From positions 1 to 48,612 of the forward strand of contig NZ_RFFG01000061.1 of the NCBI RefSeq assembly GCF_003696215.1: DNA of 48,612 nt. Direction: 5' to 3'. Below the pieces are notes generated by a model. The model saw only the letters and a program-made list of their open reading frames with translations. It had not been told where the DNA came from and ran no database searches. This DNA comes from Actinomadura harenae. GTDB lineage: Bacteria > Actinomycetota > Actinomycetes > Streptosporangiales > Streptosporangiaceae. Position 1 is the first letter of the stretch; each line of letters begins with the position of its first letter. This document shows, piece after piece, positions 23,534 to 32,230 of the stretch. A program made the position numbers and the translations under genes.

Positions 23534-24129
23534 CAGGCCACCATCGGCTTCTGGAACGGACGCAGCAGGTCCATCACGTCCGGGTCGGCGCGGGTGATGC
23601 GGACGGGCCCGAACTCGCCGAAGTCGGCCACTCCGTACACCGCCTCCTTCCGTTTGAACAGCGCGACGGCGCGCAGGATCGCGGCCTCCTGGACCTGGTC
23701 GGGGACGGCCGACCATCCCCAGCGTGCGGTGACCCGCACCGTCCGGCGGCCGGTGACCGGGAGCCGCTGCGTGCCGATCGGTTCCAGCTGCCACCACGCG
23801 TAGGCGCCGCCGTCGGCGTTGTCCGGTCCCAGCTCGAAGTCGGTGTCGAGCGTCCAGGGCATCCACGTGCCGGGAACGGTCTCGACCTCGACCAGAAGGC
23901 CGTCGGTGGTGGAGATGTCGGGCAGGTCGGTCCCGGACGGCCTGGTCGGGCGGAACCGGCGCACCGTCGGGGCGGGGTCCTGCCAGAACCGGCGGCCGGT
24001 CCAGTTCTCGATGGCGCGGGACGTCGCGTTGATCGCGCGTTCCAGCAGCTCGGCTGGGAGCTGCGCGGCGTCGTCGCCGAGGTGGGTGCGGACCTGGTCG
24101 AGGGTGCAGTACCCGTTGACGACGGTCAT
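23533..24129 (-). CDS. Head-tail connector (gp6-like adaptor)
   Basis: 198 residues. Begins YCTLDQVRTHLGDD, then LLERAINATSRAIENWTGRR, the usual helical start of head-tail adaptor proteins whose helices pack on the portal. A central beta insertion is followed by a helix (VQEAAILRAVALFKRKEAV). It would form a ring under the portal. Confidence 0.8.
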   Translation of the reverse strand: MTVVNGYCTLDQVRTHLGDDAAQLPAELLERAINATSRAIENWTGRRFWQDPAPTVRRFRPTRPSGTDLPDISTTDGLLVEVETVPGTWMPWTLDTDFELGPDNADGGAYAWWQLEPIGTQRLPVTGRRTVRVTARWGWSAVPDQVQEAAILRAVALFKRKEAVYGVADFGEFGPVRITRADPDVMDLLRPFQKPMVA

Positions 24130-24132
24130 CTG

Positions 24133-24540
24133 TTACGCCCGCGGGCTACGGCGGGGACCACTGAGGACGAAGCCGGCCGAGTACAGGCCGCCGGTCGCCG
24201 GGGACCCCGTCACCGTCGCGACCGCGCGCAGGTAGCGGGCCGGGCCGTTGTAGCCCTGGGTGTAAGCGGTGTTTCCGGTGACGGCCGCCACCGAGATCGC
24301 CGGGCCCTGCAGGTCGGTGGTAGGGGCGTCCGCCCAGGTCGTCCCGTCGTCGGAAACCTGGATCTTGAACGTGTGCGTGCCGTCGGTGATGGCCCCGGCG
24401 TGGACGACGAGCATCGCCGACCGGTACGCCTGCAGGCCCTGCATGCGGTCCACGCTCGAGCCGTTGCTGCTGGCGGTCCGGGCCGCCGTCGGGGTCAGCG
24501 AGGACACGAAGGTCGACTGGCTGTAGGACGAGCGCCTCAC
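24133..24540 (-). CDS. Putative capsid decoration or structural protein
   Basis: 135 residues from GTG overlapping the previous stop. Beta-rich with VHAGAITDGTHTFKIQVSDDG and TAYTQGYNGPARYLRAVATV, like small immunoglobulin-type beta domains used on capsids. It lies two genes after the major capsid. Role inferred from fold impression and position. Confidence 0.62.
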   Translation of the reverse strand: MRRSSYSQSTFVSSLTPTAARTASSNGSSVDRMQGLQAYRSAMLVVHAGAITDGTHTFKIQVSDDGTTWADAPTTDLQGPAISVAAVTGNTAYTQGYNGPARYLRAVATVTGSPATGGLYSAGFVLSGPRRSPRA

Positions 24541-24803
24541 GACTGCCCTCCGGTCGTCTTGCTCTTGCCTCGGCTCGAGGTGCCTCGGCCGGGACGGCTG
24601 ACGGTGCGCCTGTCGCCAGGGGCGGCGACGGTGGCCTCGACGGGCTGGGCGCGGCGCGCCAGGTGCGCCTCGACGGGCTCGAACAGGTGGGCGCGGCCGA
24701 CGAGGAGCTCGTCGTCGTCCTCGACGAGGTGGCCGACGGGGATGACCTTCTGGATGCCGTCGATGACGGCGGCGAACGACGCGATGCTGCGCATGATCGC
24801 CAT
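24537..24803 (-). CDS. Small head-module protein
   Basis: 88 residues; AAAGGAGAG upstream of ATG 24803. A hydrophobic N-terminus (MAIMRSIASFAAVIDG), an acidic VEDDDELLVGRAH segment, then a basic Ser/Gly-rich tail. Similar small genes follow capsid genes in actinophages, but I have no function for it. Confidence 0.7.
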   Translation of the reverse strand: MAIMRSIASFAAVIDGIQKVIPVGHLVEDDDELLVGRAHLFEPVEAHLARRAQPVEATVAAPGDRRTVSRPGRGTSSRGKSKTTGGQS

Positions 24804-24826
24804 GGCGATCTCTCCTTTCAGCGAAG

Positions 24827-24860
24827 CGGGCGACGCCCCGAGTGAAGGGGTCGTCGCCCG
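24827..24860 (-). terminator. Hairpin after major capsid gene
   Basis: CGGGCGACGCCCC and GGGGTCGTCGCCCG pair with one bulge, between the capsid stop and the ribosome site of the next gene. It could attenuate transcription so that capsid mRNA exceeds downstream mRNA. Confidence 0.55.
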
Positions 24861-24879
24861 AAATGCGCCGTTGTCAGGG

Positions 24880-26370
24880 TCAGGGGCTGGTGGTCTTGAC
24901 GTTCAGGACCCGCATGCCCGCGTCGTTGACGCTGTCGGCGCCGACGCGGTACCAGGCGTACCAACCCCGCTGGCCGGTGGGCCGCCGGTTGGTGCCGACC
25001 AGGTGCGGGAGGAACTCCACGGTCATCCCGATGCGGTCGGCGATCACGTAGTTGGTCAGGTCGCCGTAGACCAGGACGCGGTTGTCGCCGTTGACGGCCG
25101 GGTTCCAGGAGGCGGCCATGTTCTCGGCCTCCAGCGCGGGGTAACCGAGCAGCTCGTTCGGCTGGCCGTTGCCGATGCGCTCCCACATCTGCGCGCCGCC
25201 GTTCACGTCGAACTGGCGGACCAGGTTGTACATCCGCTTGTTCGCGACCCAGGACGCCCCGGACCTGTAGCGGGCGGGCAGGGACTCCTCCATCTTGTAG
25301 ATGTCGGCGGCGGCGAACGTCTCGGCGGTGGTCGGCAGGATCTCGCTGGCGGTACCGGCGAGGGCGGTGACCAGGCCGGTCGGCTTGCCGACGCCGTCGC
25401 CGGTCGCGAACGCCGCAGCCTCCAGGGTGTCCTTCCCGGCCGCGAGCAGCCGCCCGACCTCGGCGGTGACGTTCGCCTCGTCCTGCAGCGCCTCGATGCT
25501 GATCGGGACGAACCCGTCGGCCTTGTAGACCGGGACGGTCGGCTGGCCGAAGCCGGGGGCGTTGTCGCCGGCCTCGCTGCCCTCGGCGGCCCAGCGCCAG
25601 CTCACCTCGCCCGCGGACACGCCGTGCCAGATGTCGCCGGTGGCGACCACGGTGCGGGCCGCGCGGCGGATGTCGGACTTGGATCCGTCGCTGGTGAGGA
25701 TGATCGTGGGGTCGAGCTGGAAGGGAACCAGGTAGCCGCCCGCGTTGTCGGTGAGCGACATCGCGCGTTCCAGGGCCCGCTGCTCGTCCGGGACGATCAT
25801 GTGGGCCATGCCGCGGGCCATCTTGCTCCAGGCCCGCAGGTACTCCGGCGAGCTGGTCGCCAGGCACATCCGGGCGATGGTGCCCTGCTCGTCGTCCCAG
25901 CGCTCCAGGATGTCGGTCGCAACGGACCGGATGGGGTCGGTCGCGCCGCGCATGCGTTCCACCGCGCACAGCGCTCGGGCGCGCAGCTCGGCGCCGACCT
26001 CCTCGCGGGACCGCGACCAGGTGTTGACCGACGACAGGTCCCAGGGGTTGCGGAAGCGGGCCTCTTCGACGCTGTCGGGGTTGAGGATCGGGTCGGCGTC
26101 GTAGCCGTCGCCGGGGTTGGTGGCAGTGCCGCGCTCGACGCGCAGCGCGGCCGGGGTCCGCTCGGTGGACTGGACGGCGGAGCGGACGCGCTCCAGGGCG
26201 CTGCGCCGCTCCAGCTGGCGGCGGTGGTCGTCGACCTCGCTGAACTCGCGGGTCAGCTCGTCGAACTCGCGCTCGTCGTCGGCGGTGAGGTTGTCGCGCC
26301 GTTCCAGCTCCTCCAGCCGGGAGCGGATGTCGCGCAGGCGGATGATCGCCTGCTGGTGGGTCAGGTCCAC
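24880..26370 (-). CDS. HK97-type major capsid protein with scaffold (delta) domain
   Basis: 496 residues from GTG at 26370 with AAGGAG just upstream. The first ~80 residues are coiled coil (QAIIRLRDIRSRLEELERR), matching the HK97 delta domain removed by the protease. The capsid fold follows: AGGYLVPFQLDPTIILTSDG, SWRWAAEGSEAGD, PISIEALQDE, and the C-terminal GMRVLNVKTT. It follows portal and protease in the standard order. Confidence 0.93.
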   Translation of the reverse strand: MDLTHQQAIIRLRDIRSRLEELERRDNLTADDEREFDELTREFSEVDDHRRQLERRSALERVRSAVQSTERTPAALRVERGTATNPGDGYDADPILNPDSVEEARFRNPWDLSSVNTWSRSREEVGAELRARALCAVERMRGATDPIRSVATDILERWDDEQGTIARMCLATSSPEYLRAWSKMARGMAHMIVPDEQRALERAMSLTDNAGGYLVPFQLDPTIILTSDGSKSDIRRAARTVVATGDIWHGVSAGEVSWRWAAEGSEAGDNAPGFGQPTVPVYKADGFVPISIEALQDEANVTAEVGRLLAAGKDTLEAAAFATGDGVGKPTGLVTALAGTASEILPTTAETFAAADIYKMEESLPARYRSGASWVANKRMYNLVRQFDVNGGAQMWERIGNGQPNELLGYPALEAENMAASWNPAVNGDNRVLVYGDLTNYVIADRIGMTVEFLPHLVGTNRRPTGQRGWYAWYRVGADSVNDAGMRVLNVKTTSP

Positions 26371-26372
26371 GT

Positions 26373-27350
26373 CTACTCCTTGATGGACGCGAGCACGTCG
26401 TCCATGAGGGCGCCGATCTCTCGGATGTCGCCCCGCAGGCGGGTGGCTCGTGGGGTCGGGGTGTCCGACGGGTGCCCATCGGCAGGCGGCGCGTCGGTGG
26501 TCGCGGGCGGGTGGCCGTCGTCGGCCGGCGCGCCCTGCGAGCGGTCTTCGGGTTCGGACGAGCGTCCGGTGACGGGCGTCTCGGTGGACGTCCGGGTCTG
26601 GTCGAACAGCAGGACCTTGGCGACGTCGCGGCGAACGTCCGGGTCGTCCAGGTCGTCGGCGTCGGCGGCGGGCACCTGGGGCGCCTGGCGGGCCAGCGCG
26701 GCGCGGACCTCGCGGCGCAGCTGGTCGTCGCCGCGGATCTCGGCGGCCAGGGACCGGGCCCGCACGTCCACGGAGGTCTGTTCGTAGGCGGGGAACACCA
26801 CCGGCCCGAGTTCGTGCAGCTTGACCTCGATGAGGGTTCGGGTCAACGGGCCGCGGTCGCCCGGGTCCCAGAGCAGCGAAGAGAGCTCGTCTGGCTTGAC
26901 CAGCTTGCCCGCCGCGTCGCGCCATTCCTCGCGCACCACCGAGAACCGGAAGGACATGCCGGTCACGGTGCGGTCGGCGATCGCGTCGCGGATCGGCTCC
27001 ATCAGCCAGTTGTCGCTGATCCGGCCGAGCACCTGGAGCCCGTGGTCGTCCTCGGCGAGCTCGTCGATCCGGCCGATCGGGATGGAGCCGATCAGCGGGT
27101 GCCGCCCGTGGTCGAACTGCATGACCGGGGTCCGCTCGCGGATGCTCTTGCGGAACGCGCCCTTGCGGATCTCCTCGTTGAACGTGCCTTCCCAAGAGTC
27201 AATCAGGGTCGGCGCGTCGAACACCGCGGCGTAGCCGTCGAGGGTGCGGCCGTCGCCCGCCGCGTCGTCGGGATTGGCGGCGGTGTCGCGCAGCGCGAAC
27301 GAGGCCGTCCTGGTCAGGTTCTCCCGCGGTGCGGTCACTAGTGCGCTCAC
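26373..27350 (-). CDS. HK97-family prohead protease
   Basis: 325 residues from GTG overlapping the portal stop. Peptidase U35 features: DGYAAVFDAPTLIDSW, the catalytic His81 region (MQFDHGRHPLIG), Ser133 in TGMSFRFSV, and LHELGPVVFPAYEQT. The protease should process the capsid delta domain and itself. The last ~110 residues form an extra charged, Pro/Asp-rich tail with a final helix. Confidence 0.92.
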   Translation of the reverse strand: MSALVTAPRENLTRTASFALRDTAANPDDAAGDGRTLDGYAAVFDAPTLIDSWEGTFNEEIRKGAFRKSIRERTPVMQFDHGRHPLIGSIPIGRIDELAEDDHGLQVLGRISDNWLMEPIRDAIADRTVTGMSFRFSVVREEWRDAAGKLVKPDELSSLLWDPGDRGPLTRTLIEVKLHELGPVVFPAYEQTSVDVRARSLAAEIRGDDQLRREVRAALARQAPQVPAADADDLDDPDVRRDVAKVLLFDQTRTSTETPVTGRSSEPEDRSQGAPADDGHPPATTDAPPADGHPSDTPTPRATRLRGDIREIGALMDDVLASIKE

Positions 27351-28708
27351 TGCGCGGTCCCTTCCTGTCCGTTGGTCGGCGGCGGGTTCGGGTCGGTCGA
27401 CCCAGGCGCCTGCAGCTGCACGCTGAACAGCCCGGTGTGCTCCAGCAGCGACTCGTCTCCGGCCTGCAGCGCGCGGACGGCCGATTCGGGGGTGTATCCG
27501 GCGTCGATGTAGGCACGCAGCGTCTGCGCGCGGGTCTGCTGGATCTGCGCCTCGTCCTTGGAGTCCTCGCGCAGGGCCGGGACGTCGCGGGCGTCGTACC
27601 AGAGCCGGGAGCCTGGTGGGGTGGGGATGATCTGGCGGAGGCTTCCGGCGGCGTTGGCCCACAGCGGGTGGAGGGTCATGTCGGCGAACCGGCGCCGGGC
27701 GGCTGAGAAGTTCCCGGCGTTCAGGCTGGAGCCCTGCAGGCCCTCGGAGAAGCCGACGATCACCGGCGGGACACCGGCCGCCGCCGCCAGGCGGGTTTCG
27801 CCGCGGCCCTGGACGGCGGTGAACGCCATCTGCTCCATGTTCGTGCCGACCACGGTGACGTCCGCGCCGCCGCCCAGGTGCAGGGTCCGGTAGGCGTTCT
27901 CGGCGCCTGCATGGCCTTCGTCGATGATCTTCTTGAATTCGCGGAACTTGTCCGGGGTGACGGTCGGGTCGTACCGGACGACCATGTTCGGGGTTGCGGC
28001 GTTCTCGAAGAACTTGGCCTGGTGGCGACCCATGAGGCGGTCGTTGAGCAGCTCCCGGATGACCGGGGTCAGCCACGACATGCCGCGGTAGGTCGCCAGC
28101 GGGTCTTGGATCGGCGCGAAGTGGCACACCTCGTTCGGCAGCAGCGGGACGGGCTCGCCGCCCTGGCCGTAGCCGCCCTCGGTGTAGAGGTAGCCGATCC
28201 GGCGGTAGCCGAGGATCCCGCCGCGGAAGCGGCGCGGCTCCAGGACGATGTCGACCCAGTCGGGGCGCAGCCGGACCAACTGGCCTTCCTGCGCGGTCCA
28301 GTAGCTGTTCCCGGCGAGGTCGGCGTCCTGGATCATGCGGATCAGTAGGTCCTGGGTGGTGCCGCCCGGCCACGGCTCCTCGACCAGGCTCAGCGCCTGC
28401 GTGCCGAACAGCTCCGACGGGCGACCGCCGACCAGCCGCTGGAACTGGAACCGGATCGCCGAGAACACCAGCATCCGCACGGCCATCAGCGCGAACACCG
28501 GCCCGTTCGAGGCGTAGGCGGTGGTCGCGTACCCGACGAGGTCGTTGGGTGCCCGCTCGGCTGGTTCCCCGGCGATGGAGTAGGTGACCCCGCCGTTGTA
28601 GCCGTTGACGTAGCTCTGCACGGCCTGGGCGTAGTCGTCGATCGTGCTGATCGACCGCTGCGACGAACGGTCGGCGCGAGCGGCGGCGATCCGTTCCACC
28701 AGGCCCAT
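27347..28708 (-). CDS. Portal protein
   Basis: 453 residues from ATG at 28708. Family features: VFALMAVRMLVFSAIRFQFQ, DLAGNSYWTA, the RMSW-like YRGMSWLTPVIRELL, FFENAATPNMV, LAAAAGVPPVIVGF and LWYDARDVPALRED. Twelve copies should form the ring through which DNA is packaged. TGATG overlap with the upstream membrane-protein gene. Confidence 0.94.
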   Translation of the reverse strand: MGLVERIAAARADRSSQRSISTIDDYAQAVQSYVNGYNGGVTYSIAGEPAERAPNDLVGYATTAYASNGPVFALMAVRMLVFSAIRFQFQRLVGGRPSELFGTQALSLVEEPWPGGTTQDLLIRMIQDADLAGNSYWTAQEGQLVRLRPDWVDIVLEPRRFRGGILGYRRIGYLYTEGGYGQGGEPVPLLPNEVCHFAPIQDPLATYRGMSWLTPVIRELLNDRLMGRHQAKFFENAATPNMVVRYDPTVTPDKFREFKKIIDEGHAGAENAYRTLHLGGGADVTVVGTNMEQMAFTAVQGRGETRLAAAAGVPPVIVGFSEGLQGSSLNAGNFSAARRRFADMTLHPLWANAAGSLRQIIPTPPGSRLWYDARDVPALREDSKDEAQIQQTRAQTLRAYIDAGYTPESAVRALQAGDESLLEHTGLFSVQLQAPGSTDPNPPPTNGQEGTAQ

Positions 28709-28959
28709 CAACGCACCTCGTCCGCGGGCGGGGCCGGGGCGGACGCCTGGCGGGTGCGGTGGCCGTCGTGCCAGCCGACCACGAGCGCGGCCCAAGTCCA
28801 CAGCGTCGCCGTCACCATGACTCCGGCCAGCCATCCCAGCAGGTACGGCACCAGCGCCAGCACGGTCAGCAGCAGCCGCGCCAGATCCGGCGCCGTGGTC
28901 CGGATCGCACGGTCAGTGATGCGGCCCACGTTGCGTGCCAGCGGGGACGAGTTCGTCAT
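28708..28959 (-). CDS. Small membrane protein between terminase and portal
   Basis: 83 residues from ATG at 28959 (ATGA overlap). Two adjacent hydrophobic segments (LARLLLTVLALVPYLLGW and GVMVTATLWTWAALVVG) predict a hairpin membrane protein with a charged tail. A membrane protein inside the packaging cassette is unusual; function unknown. ATG at 28965 is an alternative start. Confidence 0.72.
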   Translation of the reverse strand: MTNSSPLARNVGRITDRAIRTTAPDLARLLLTVLALVPYLLGWLAGVMVTATLWTWAALVVGWHDGHRTRQASAPAPPADEVR

Positions 28960-30461
28960 GACCATGCTGCCCACGGCTCCACGGGTGCCTCCTCGCGAGG
29001 TCGAGTCGTCCAGCCCCAGCGGGCCAGGGTGATTGCCACCAGCGGGGAGATGTCCACGCTCACGCCGCGCCGGTCCCACGCCCACGCGTCTCCCAGGCGC
29101 CGGCGAGCCGCGCCGGCCAGGGCGGAGTTCAGCGACGGGTGCGGGACGTGGTGGGCGGTCGGGGCCCAGTCGGCCGGGGCGTTCGGCGGCCGGACGATCG
29201 CGTCGTACAGTGCGCCGGTCGCTGCGGCGGCGTCTCGGGCTCCCGTGAGCGTCAGCTCGACGCCAGCGTCTTCCAGGTCGGCGACCAGTGACCCGGCCGG
29301 GCCTGCGGGGTCCAGGACGACGGCGCAGGGCGACCACCGGTCGTCCAGCTGCTTGAGCCGCTCGACGACCCAGCCGGTCCCGGACCGATGGTCGACGAGC
29401 TCCAGGTGCGTGCCACCGTCCTCGCGCTGCCCGGCGATCGCGATCGCGGCGGCGGACCGGTCGGGGGTGACGTCGACCGCGAACGCGACGGGGTCCAGCG
29501 CGTGCGAGGCCGGGTCGGCGGTCGCCGTCCACGCGGCTTCGCTGATGACGGCCCAGCCGCCGCCCGTCACCGGGTAGTTCCCGACCGACAGGCGCTCGCG
29601 GGCGAACCCACGCGGCGACATCGACGAGCGCTCGGTGCCGATGTGCTCGGCGCTGATCCGGATGCCGAGGCCGGGATTGGTGCGGGCCCAGACCTGCGGG
29701 TCGGCGGGGTCGTCGTGGTCGGTGCAGTCCTTGCGGCACAGGTCGGTGCACAGCGCCGCCGACCACTCGAAGTAGGCCAGCCGTGCGGCCTTCTCCCCGC
29801 CGGTCAGGGCGCGTTCGCGGACCCGGGCGATCTGGTCGCAGGGCGCCATGTCCTTGTCGGGCGCGGAGCAGCCGTACCAGAGCTGCGGGTTCGGCCGCGC
29901 GCTCATCGTCGGCATCATCGCATCGACCGGGCCGTTGCCCAGGTGCTGCGCCTCGTCCCAGATGTTGCAGTCGCCGGAGAAGCCTCGCCCGGAACCACCG
30001 GACCGTGCGAAGAACCGCAGCCGCTGGCCCGTGACCAGGGTGATCCCCTCGTCGCCCTTCGACCGCGAGACCGCCTTGACGCGTTTGCGCAGGTGCGCCG
30101 TTCCCGCGATCAGCTCCTCGATGCGCTTGAACATCTCCTGCGCGGTCTTGAACTCGTGCGCCGAGTACATGATCAGCCGCTCGCCGAGCACGAACAGCCC
30201 GCCCAGACACCGCGCCTCGAAGATCGCGCCCTTGCCGTTCTGCCGCGCCACCATCACCGCGGCCTCGAACGCCGCCCATCGGCCGTCGGCGCGCTCGCCC
30301 AGGCCGTCGCGCAACACCAGACGCTGCCAGGGGTCCAGGTGCAGGCCCGCGCTGTCGGCGAGCGCGCACACCTCGGGCCCGGCCGACGACACATACGTCG
30401 GAGCGACGTGGACCGTCGGCTCCTGCAGGCCCACCAGCGGCGGCTCCTGGAGGACCGTCAC
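28956..30461 (-). CDS. terL: Terminase large subunit
   Basis: 501 residues. Walker A-like ARQNGKG at 72-78, Walker B NIWDEAQ with Asp169-Glu170, and a C-terminal nuclease domain beginning at FAVDVTPDRSAAAIAI with its metal-binding Asp. It pumps DNA into the prohead and cuts it. GTG start overlaps the small-subunit stop. The HK97-type series with an adjacent HNH gene suggests cohesive-end packaging. Confidence 0.95.
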   Translation of the reverse strand: MTVLQEPPLVGLQEPTVHVAPTYVSSAGPEVCALADSAGLHLDPWQRLVLRDGLGERADGRWAAFEAAVMVARQNGKGAIFEARCLGGLFVLGERLIMYSAHEFKTAQEMFKRIEELIAGTAHLRKRVKAVSRSKGDEGITLVTGQRLRFFARSGGSGRGFSGDCNIWDEAQHLGNGPVDAMMPTMSARPNPQLWYGCSAPDKDMAPCDQIARVRERALTGGEKAARLAYFEWSAALCTDLCRKDCTDHDDPADPQVWARTNPGLGIRISAEHIGTERSSMSPRGFARERLSVGNYPVTGGGWAVISEAAWTATADPASHALDPVAFAVDVTPDRSAAAIAIAGQREDGGTHLELVDHRSGTGWVVERLKQLDDRWSPCAVVLDPAGPAGSLVADLEDAGVELTLTGARDAAAATGALYDAIVRPPNAPADWAPTAHHVPHPSLNSALAGAARRRLGDAWAWDRRGVSVDISPLVAITLARWGWTTRPREEAPVEPWAAWS

Positions 30462-30754
30462 GGCATCCCCGCGGCGCGGCGCCGCTGCTCGCGCTGCGCG
30501 GCCAGCTCGTCCACCGCGTCATCGGAGTCGGCCGGCGGCGCGAGCTTGCGCAGATCCGACAGCAGCGCCCGGAGCTGCCCGTGGAGCATCGCCGCGGCCG
30601 ATGCCCGGACATCCCCGGCGTCCAGGCGGCGGGCGAGGTCGAGGGCCGACGCACCCTCGGCCGAGTCGACCAGGCCCCAGCCGATGAGTTGCTCCCGGAC
30701 GGCGTCCTCCAGGGCGCTGCTCGGGACGACCTGCGTCGGCTTCCGCGAGGCCAT
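30458..30754 (-). CDS. terS: Terminase small subunit-like protein
   Basis: 98 residues from ATG at 30754 after GGGGGTG; GTG at 30760 is an alternative. Helical, with SALEDAVREQLIGWGLVD and RASAAAMLHGQLRALLSDLRK; a charged tail ends in EQRRRAAGMP. Position directly upstream of the large subunit supports the call. Confidence 0.75.
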   Translation of the reverse strand: MASRKPTQVVPSSALEDAVREQLIGWGLVDSAEGASALDLARRLDAGDVRASAAAMLHGQLRALLSDLRKLAPPADSDDAVDELAAQREQRRRAAGMP

Positions 30755-30966
30755 GATCACCCCCGATCGTCACGGCGCGTGAGCGAATGCCGGAAGGCGT
30801 GCCCGGCGGCTTCAGAACGCAGGGAGAGAAAAGGGAGGATGCGTGTGGGGTCACCCGGGGTCGTGTCGATCCCGTTGAAACCCCTCCCCCCGGCCACCCG
30901 GAGTAGCCGCAGGTCAGGGGCGGGATTGCAGGCGGCTGCCGAGGTGCCGGTTGGTGCGGCTGGTCG
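30755..30966. other. Intergenic region between HNH and terminase; candidate cos
   Basis: 212 bases without a gene. It contains a purine-rich patch (GGGAGAGAAAAGGGAGG) and a GC-rich block around 30884-30902 (CCCCTCCCCCCGGCC). In HNH-terminase phages the cos site is usually beside these genes. I cannot identify the nick sites. Confidence 0.35.
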
Positions 30967-31254
30967 TCACCAGGGCCGCGAGGACGGCGCGGCGGGCGTG
31001 TGCGGACGGTCGCCCTTCGACTGGTTACAGCAACGTCCGCACGTTCGGCACCGGGAGTGCGCTCCGTGGGCGGGTCGCATGTGCTCGGGGTCGTCGGGGT
31101 TCAGCCCCAGAGCTCGGAGGACTCGGATCGGTGGTTCGTGGTCAACGTCGCCTGCACCTTCGTGCCCGCACAACCAGCACACGGTCGACACGGCGAGTAC
31201 TTCGGCACGGGCACGACGGTAGGGGCGACCCTTGCGACCGGCGGAGGCGGACAC
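30967..31254 (-). CDS. HNH endonuclease
   Basis: 95 residues from GTG at 31254, chosen for the GGAGGTG just upstream. Features: CWLCG and RCRTCGRCCNQ zinc cysteines flank DVDHEPPIR and NPDDPEHMRPAH, giving the His-Asn-His/Asn core. Such HNH proteins next to terminase take part in specific cos cleavage and packaging in HK97-like phages. First gene of the late operon. Confidence 0.88.
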   Translation of the reverse strand: MSASAGRKGRPYRRARAEVLAVSTVCWLCGHEGAGDVDHEPPIRVLRALGLNPDDPEHMRPAHGAHSRCRTCGRCCNQSKGDRPHTPAAPSSRPW

Positions 31255-31275
31255 GTTCACCTCCGGACATGCACC

Positions 31276-31328
31276 AGGCCCGACGTATCGCCGGGCCTGA
31301 ATCACTCATCTGATCAAAGATTAGCGTT
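31276..31328 (-). terminator. Hairpin element A after DNA methyltransferase gene
   Basis: On the minus strand, starting 15 bases after the stop at 31343, a GATCAGAT/TGATT motif leads to a stem AGGCCC/GGGCCT. A close copy (element B) stands in the same place after the gene ending at 32302. Terminator or regulatory role inferred from position. Confidence 0.5.
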
Positions 31329-31342
31329 CGCGCAGGCCACGC

Positions 31343-32092
31343 TCAAGCGCCAGCCTCCGTGCTGGCATCGGCGAGGCGTTCCCGTGCGACCTGGGCGTAG
31401 TGCGGGGTGACTTCGACCCCGACGAACCCGCGGCCCTCGGCCAGCGCGGCAACGCCTGTGGATCCGGCTCCCGCGAACGGGTCCAGCACGGTGCCGTCGG
31501 GCGGGCACACCTTCACCAGTTCCTGCATGACCGCGACCGGCTTCTGGGTGATGTGCTGCCGCTTCTTTCCCGACGGTTGGGACCCCTGCAGCAGGCCCGG
31601 CAGGTACACCGGGTCGGGGTGGCGGGCCAGCGGCCCGTGGCTCCCCCACAGCACGTACTCGCAGGAGCGCCTGAACCCGTCACGTTGCGGGCGGGTGTTC
31701 GGCTTGAACCACGGGATCACGCCGCGCCATGTCCAGCCCGCGGCCTGCAGCGCGTCGGAGACGGCGGGCAGCTGCCGGAAGTCGCTGAACACCAGCGCGG
31801 ACGCGCCCGGCCGGGAGACCCGCAGGCACTCGGACAGGACCAGGGTCATCCAGTAGCCGAAGGACCGCTGGTCGCGGTTCTCCCCGGCGAAGTCGGCGAG
31901 GGTGTGCTTGACGTTGCTTCCGACGTACTTGCCGCGGGCGGTTTGGTTGACGCGCTGGCTGGTGGCGGTGCCGCCGGAGTTGTAGGGCGGGTCGGTGATC
32001 ACGCAGTCGACGGACGCGTCGGGCAGGGTCGGCAGGACGGCGAGCGCGTCGCCGTTGTGCAGGGTCCAGGTCGGGCTGGTTGGGCAGGTCAT
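31343..32092 (-). CDS. DNA methyltransferase (N6-adenine or N4-cytosine, beta order)
   Basis: 249 residues from ATG at 32092 with GGAGAA upstream. Catalytic motif IV DPPY at 34-37 comes before the SAM motif I DPFAGAGSTG at 204-213, the beta-class order, with the recognition region between. DPPY methyltransferases act on amino groups of A or C. No restriction partner is adjacent, so it likely protects phage DNA from host restriction or regulates. Confidence 0.93.
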   Translation of the reverse strand: MTCPTSPTWTLHNGDALAVLPTLPDASVDCVITDPPYNSGGTATSQRVNQTARGKYVGSNVKHTLADFAGENRDQRSFGYWMTLVLSECLRVSRPGASALVFSDFRQLPAVSDALQAAGWTWRGVIPWFKPNTRPQRDGFRRSCEYVLWGSHGPLARHPDPVYLPGLLQGSQPSGKKRQHITQKPVAVMQELVKVCPPDGTVLDPFAGAGSTGVAALAEGRGFVGVEVTPHYAQVARERLADASTEAGA

Positions 32093-32176
32093 GTTGGTTC
32101 TCCCCGGGTCGCATGCACGCGCTTGTGGGCGGGTGAGCAAGTCGTGTGGGTGGCCGGGGGGCGGCTTCCCGGGGGT

Positions 32177-32218
32177 GACGTGGCCTCAGCAACCCCCCGG
32201 TTTTGCTGAGGCCACGTC
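32177..32218. promoter_or_regulatory. Perfect 16-bp inverted repeat upstream of methyltransferase
   Basis: GACGTGGCCTCAGCAA (32177-32192) and its exact complement (32203-32218) with loop CCCCCCGGTT. It lies between the DUF2637 gene and the methyltransferase start (32092). It could be a terminator, attenuator or operator; on the minus strand no T-run follows. Confidence 0.6.
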
Positions 32219-32230
32219 GAGAAACGCGAA

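Noticed and set aside
24082..26787. 900-codon plus-strand frame opposite capsid and protease genes
   Set aside because: Composition is that of an antisense shadow; the minus strand carries well-matched capsid, protease and connector genes.
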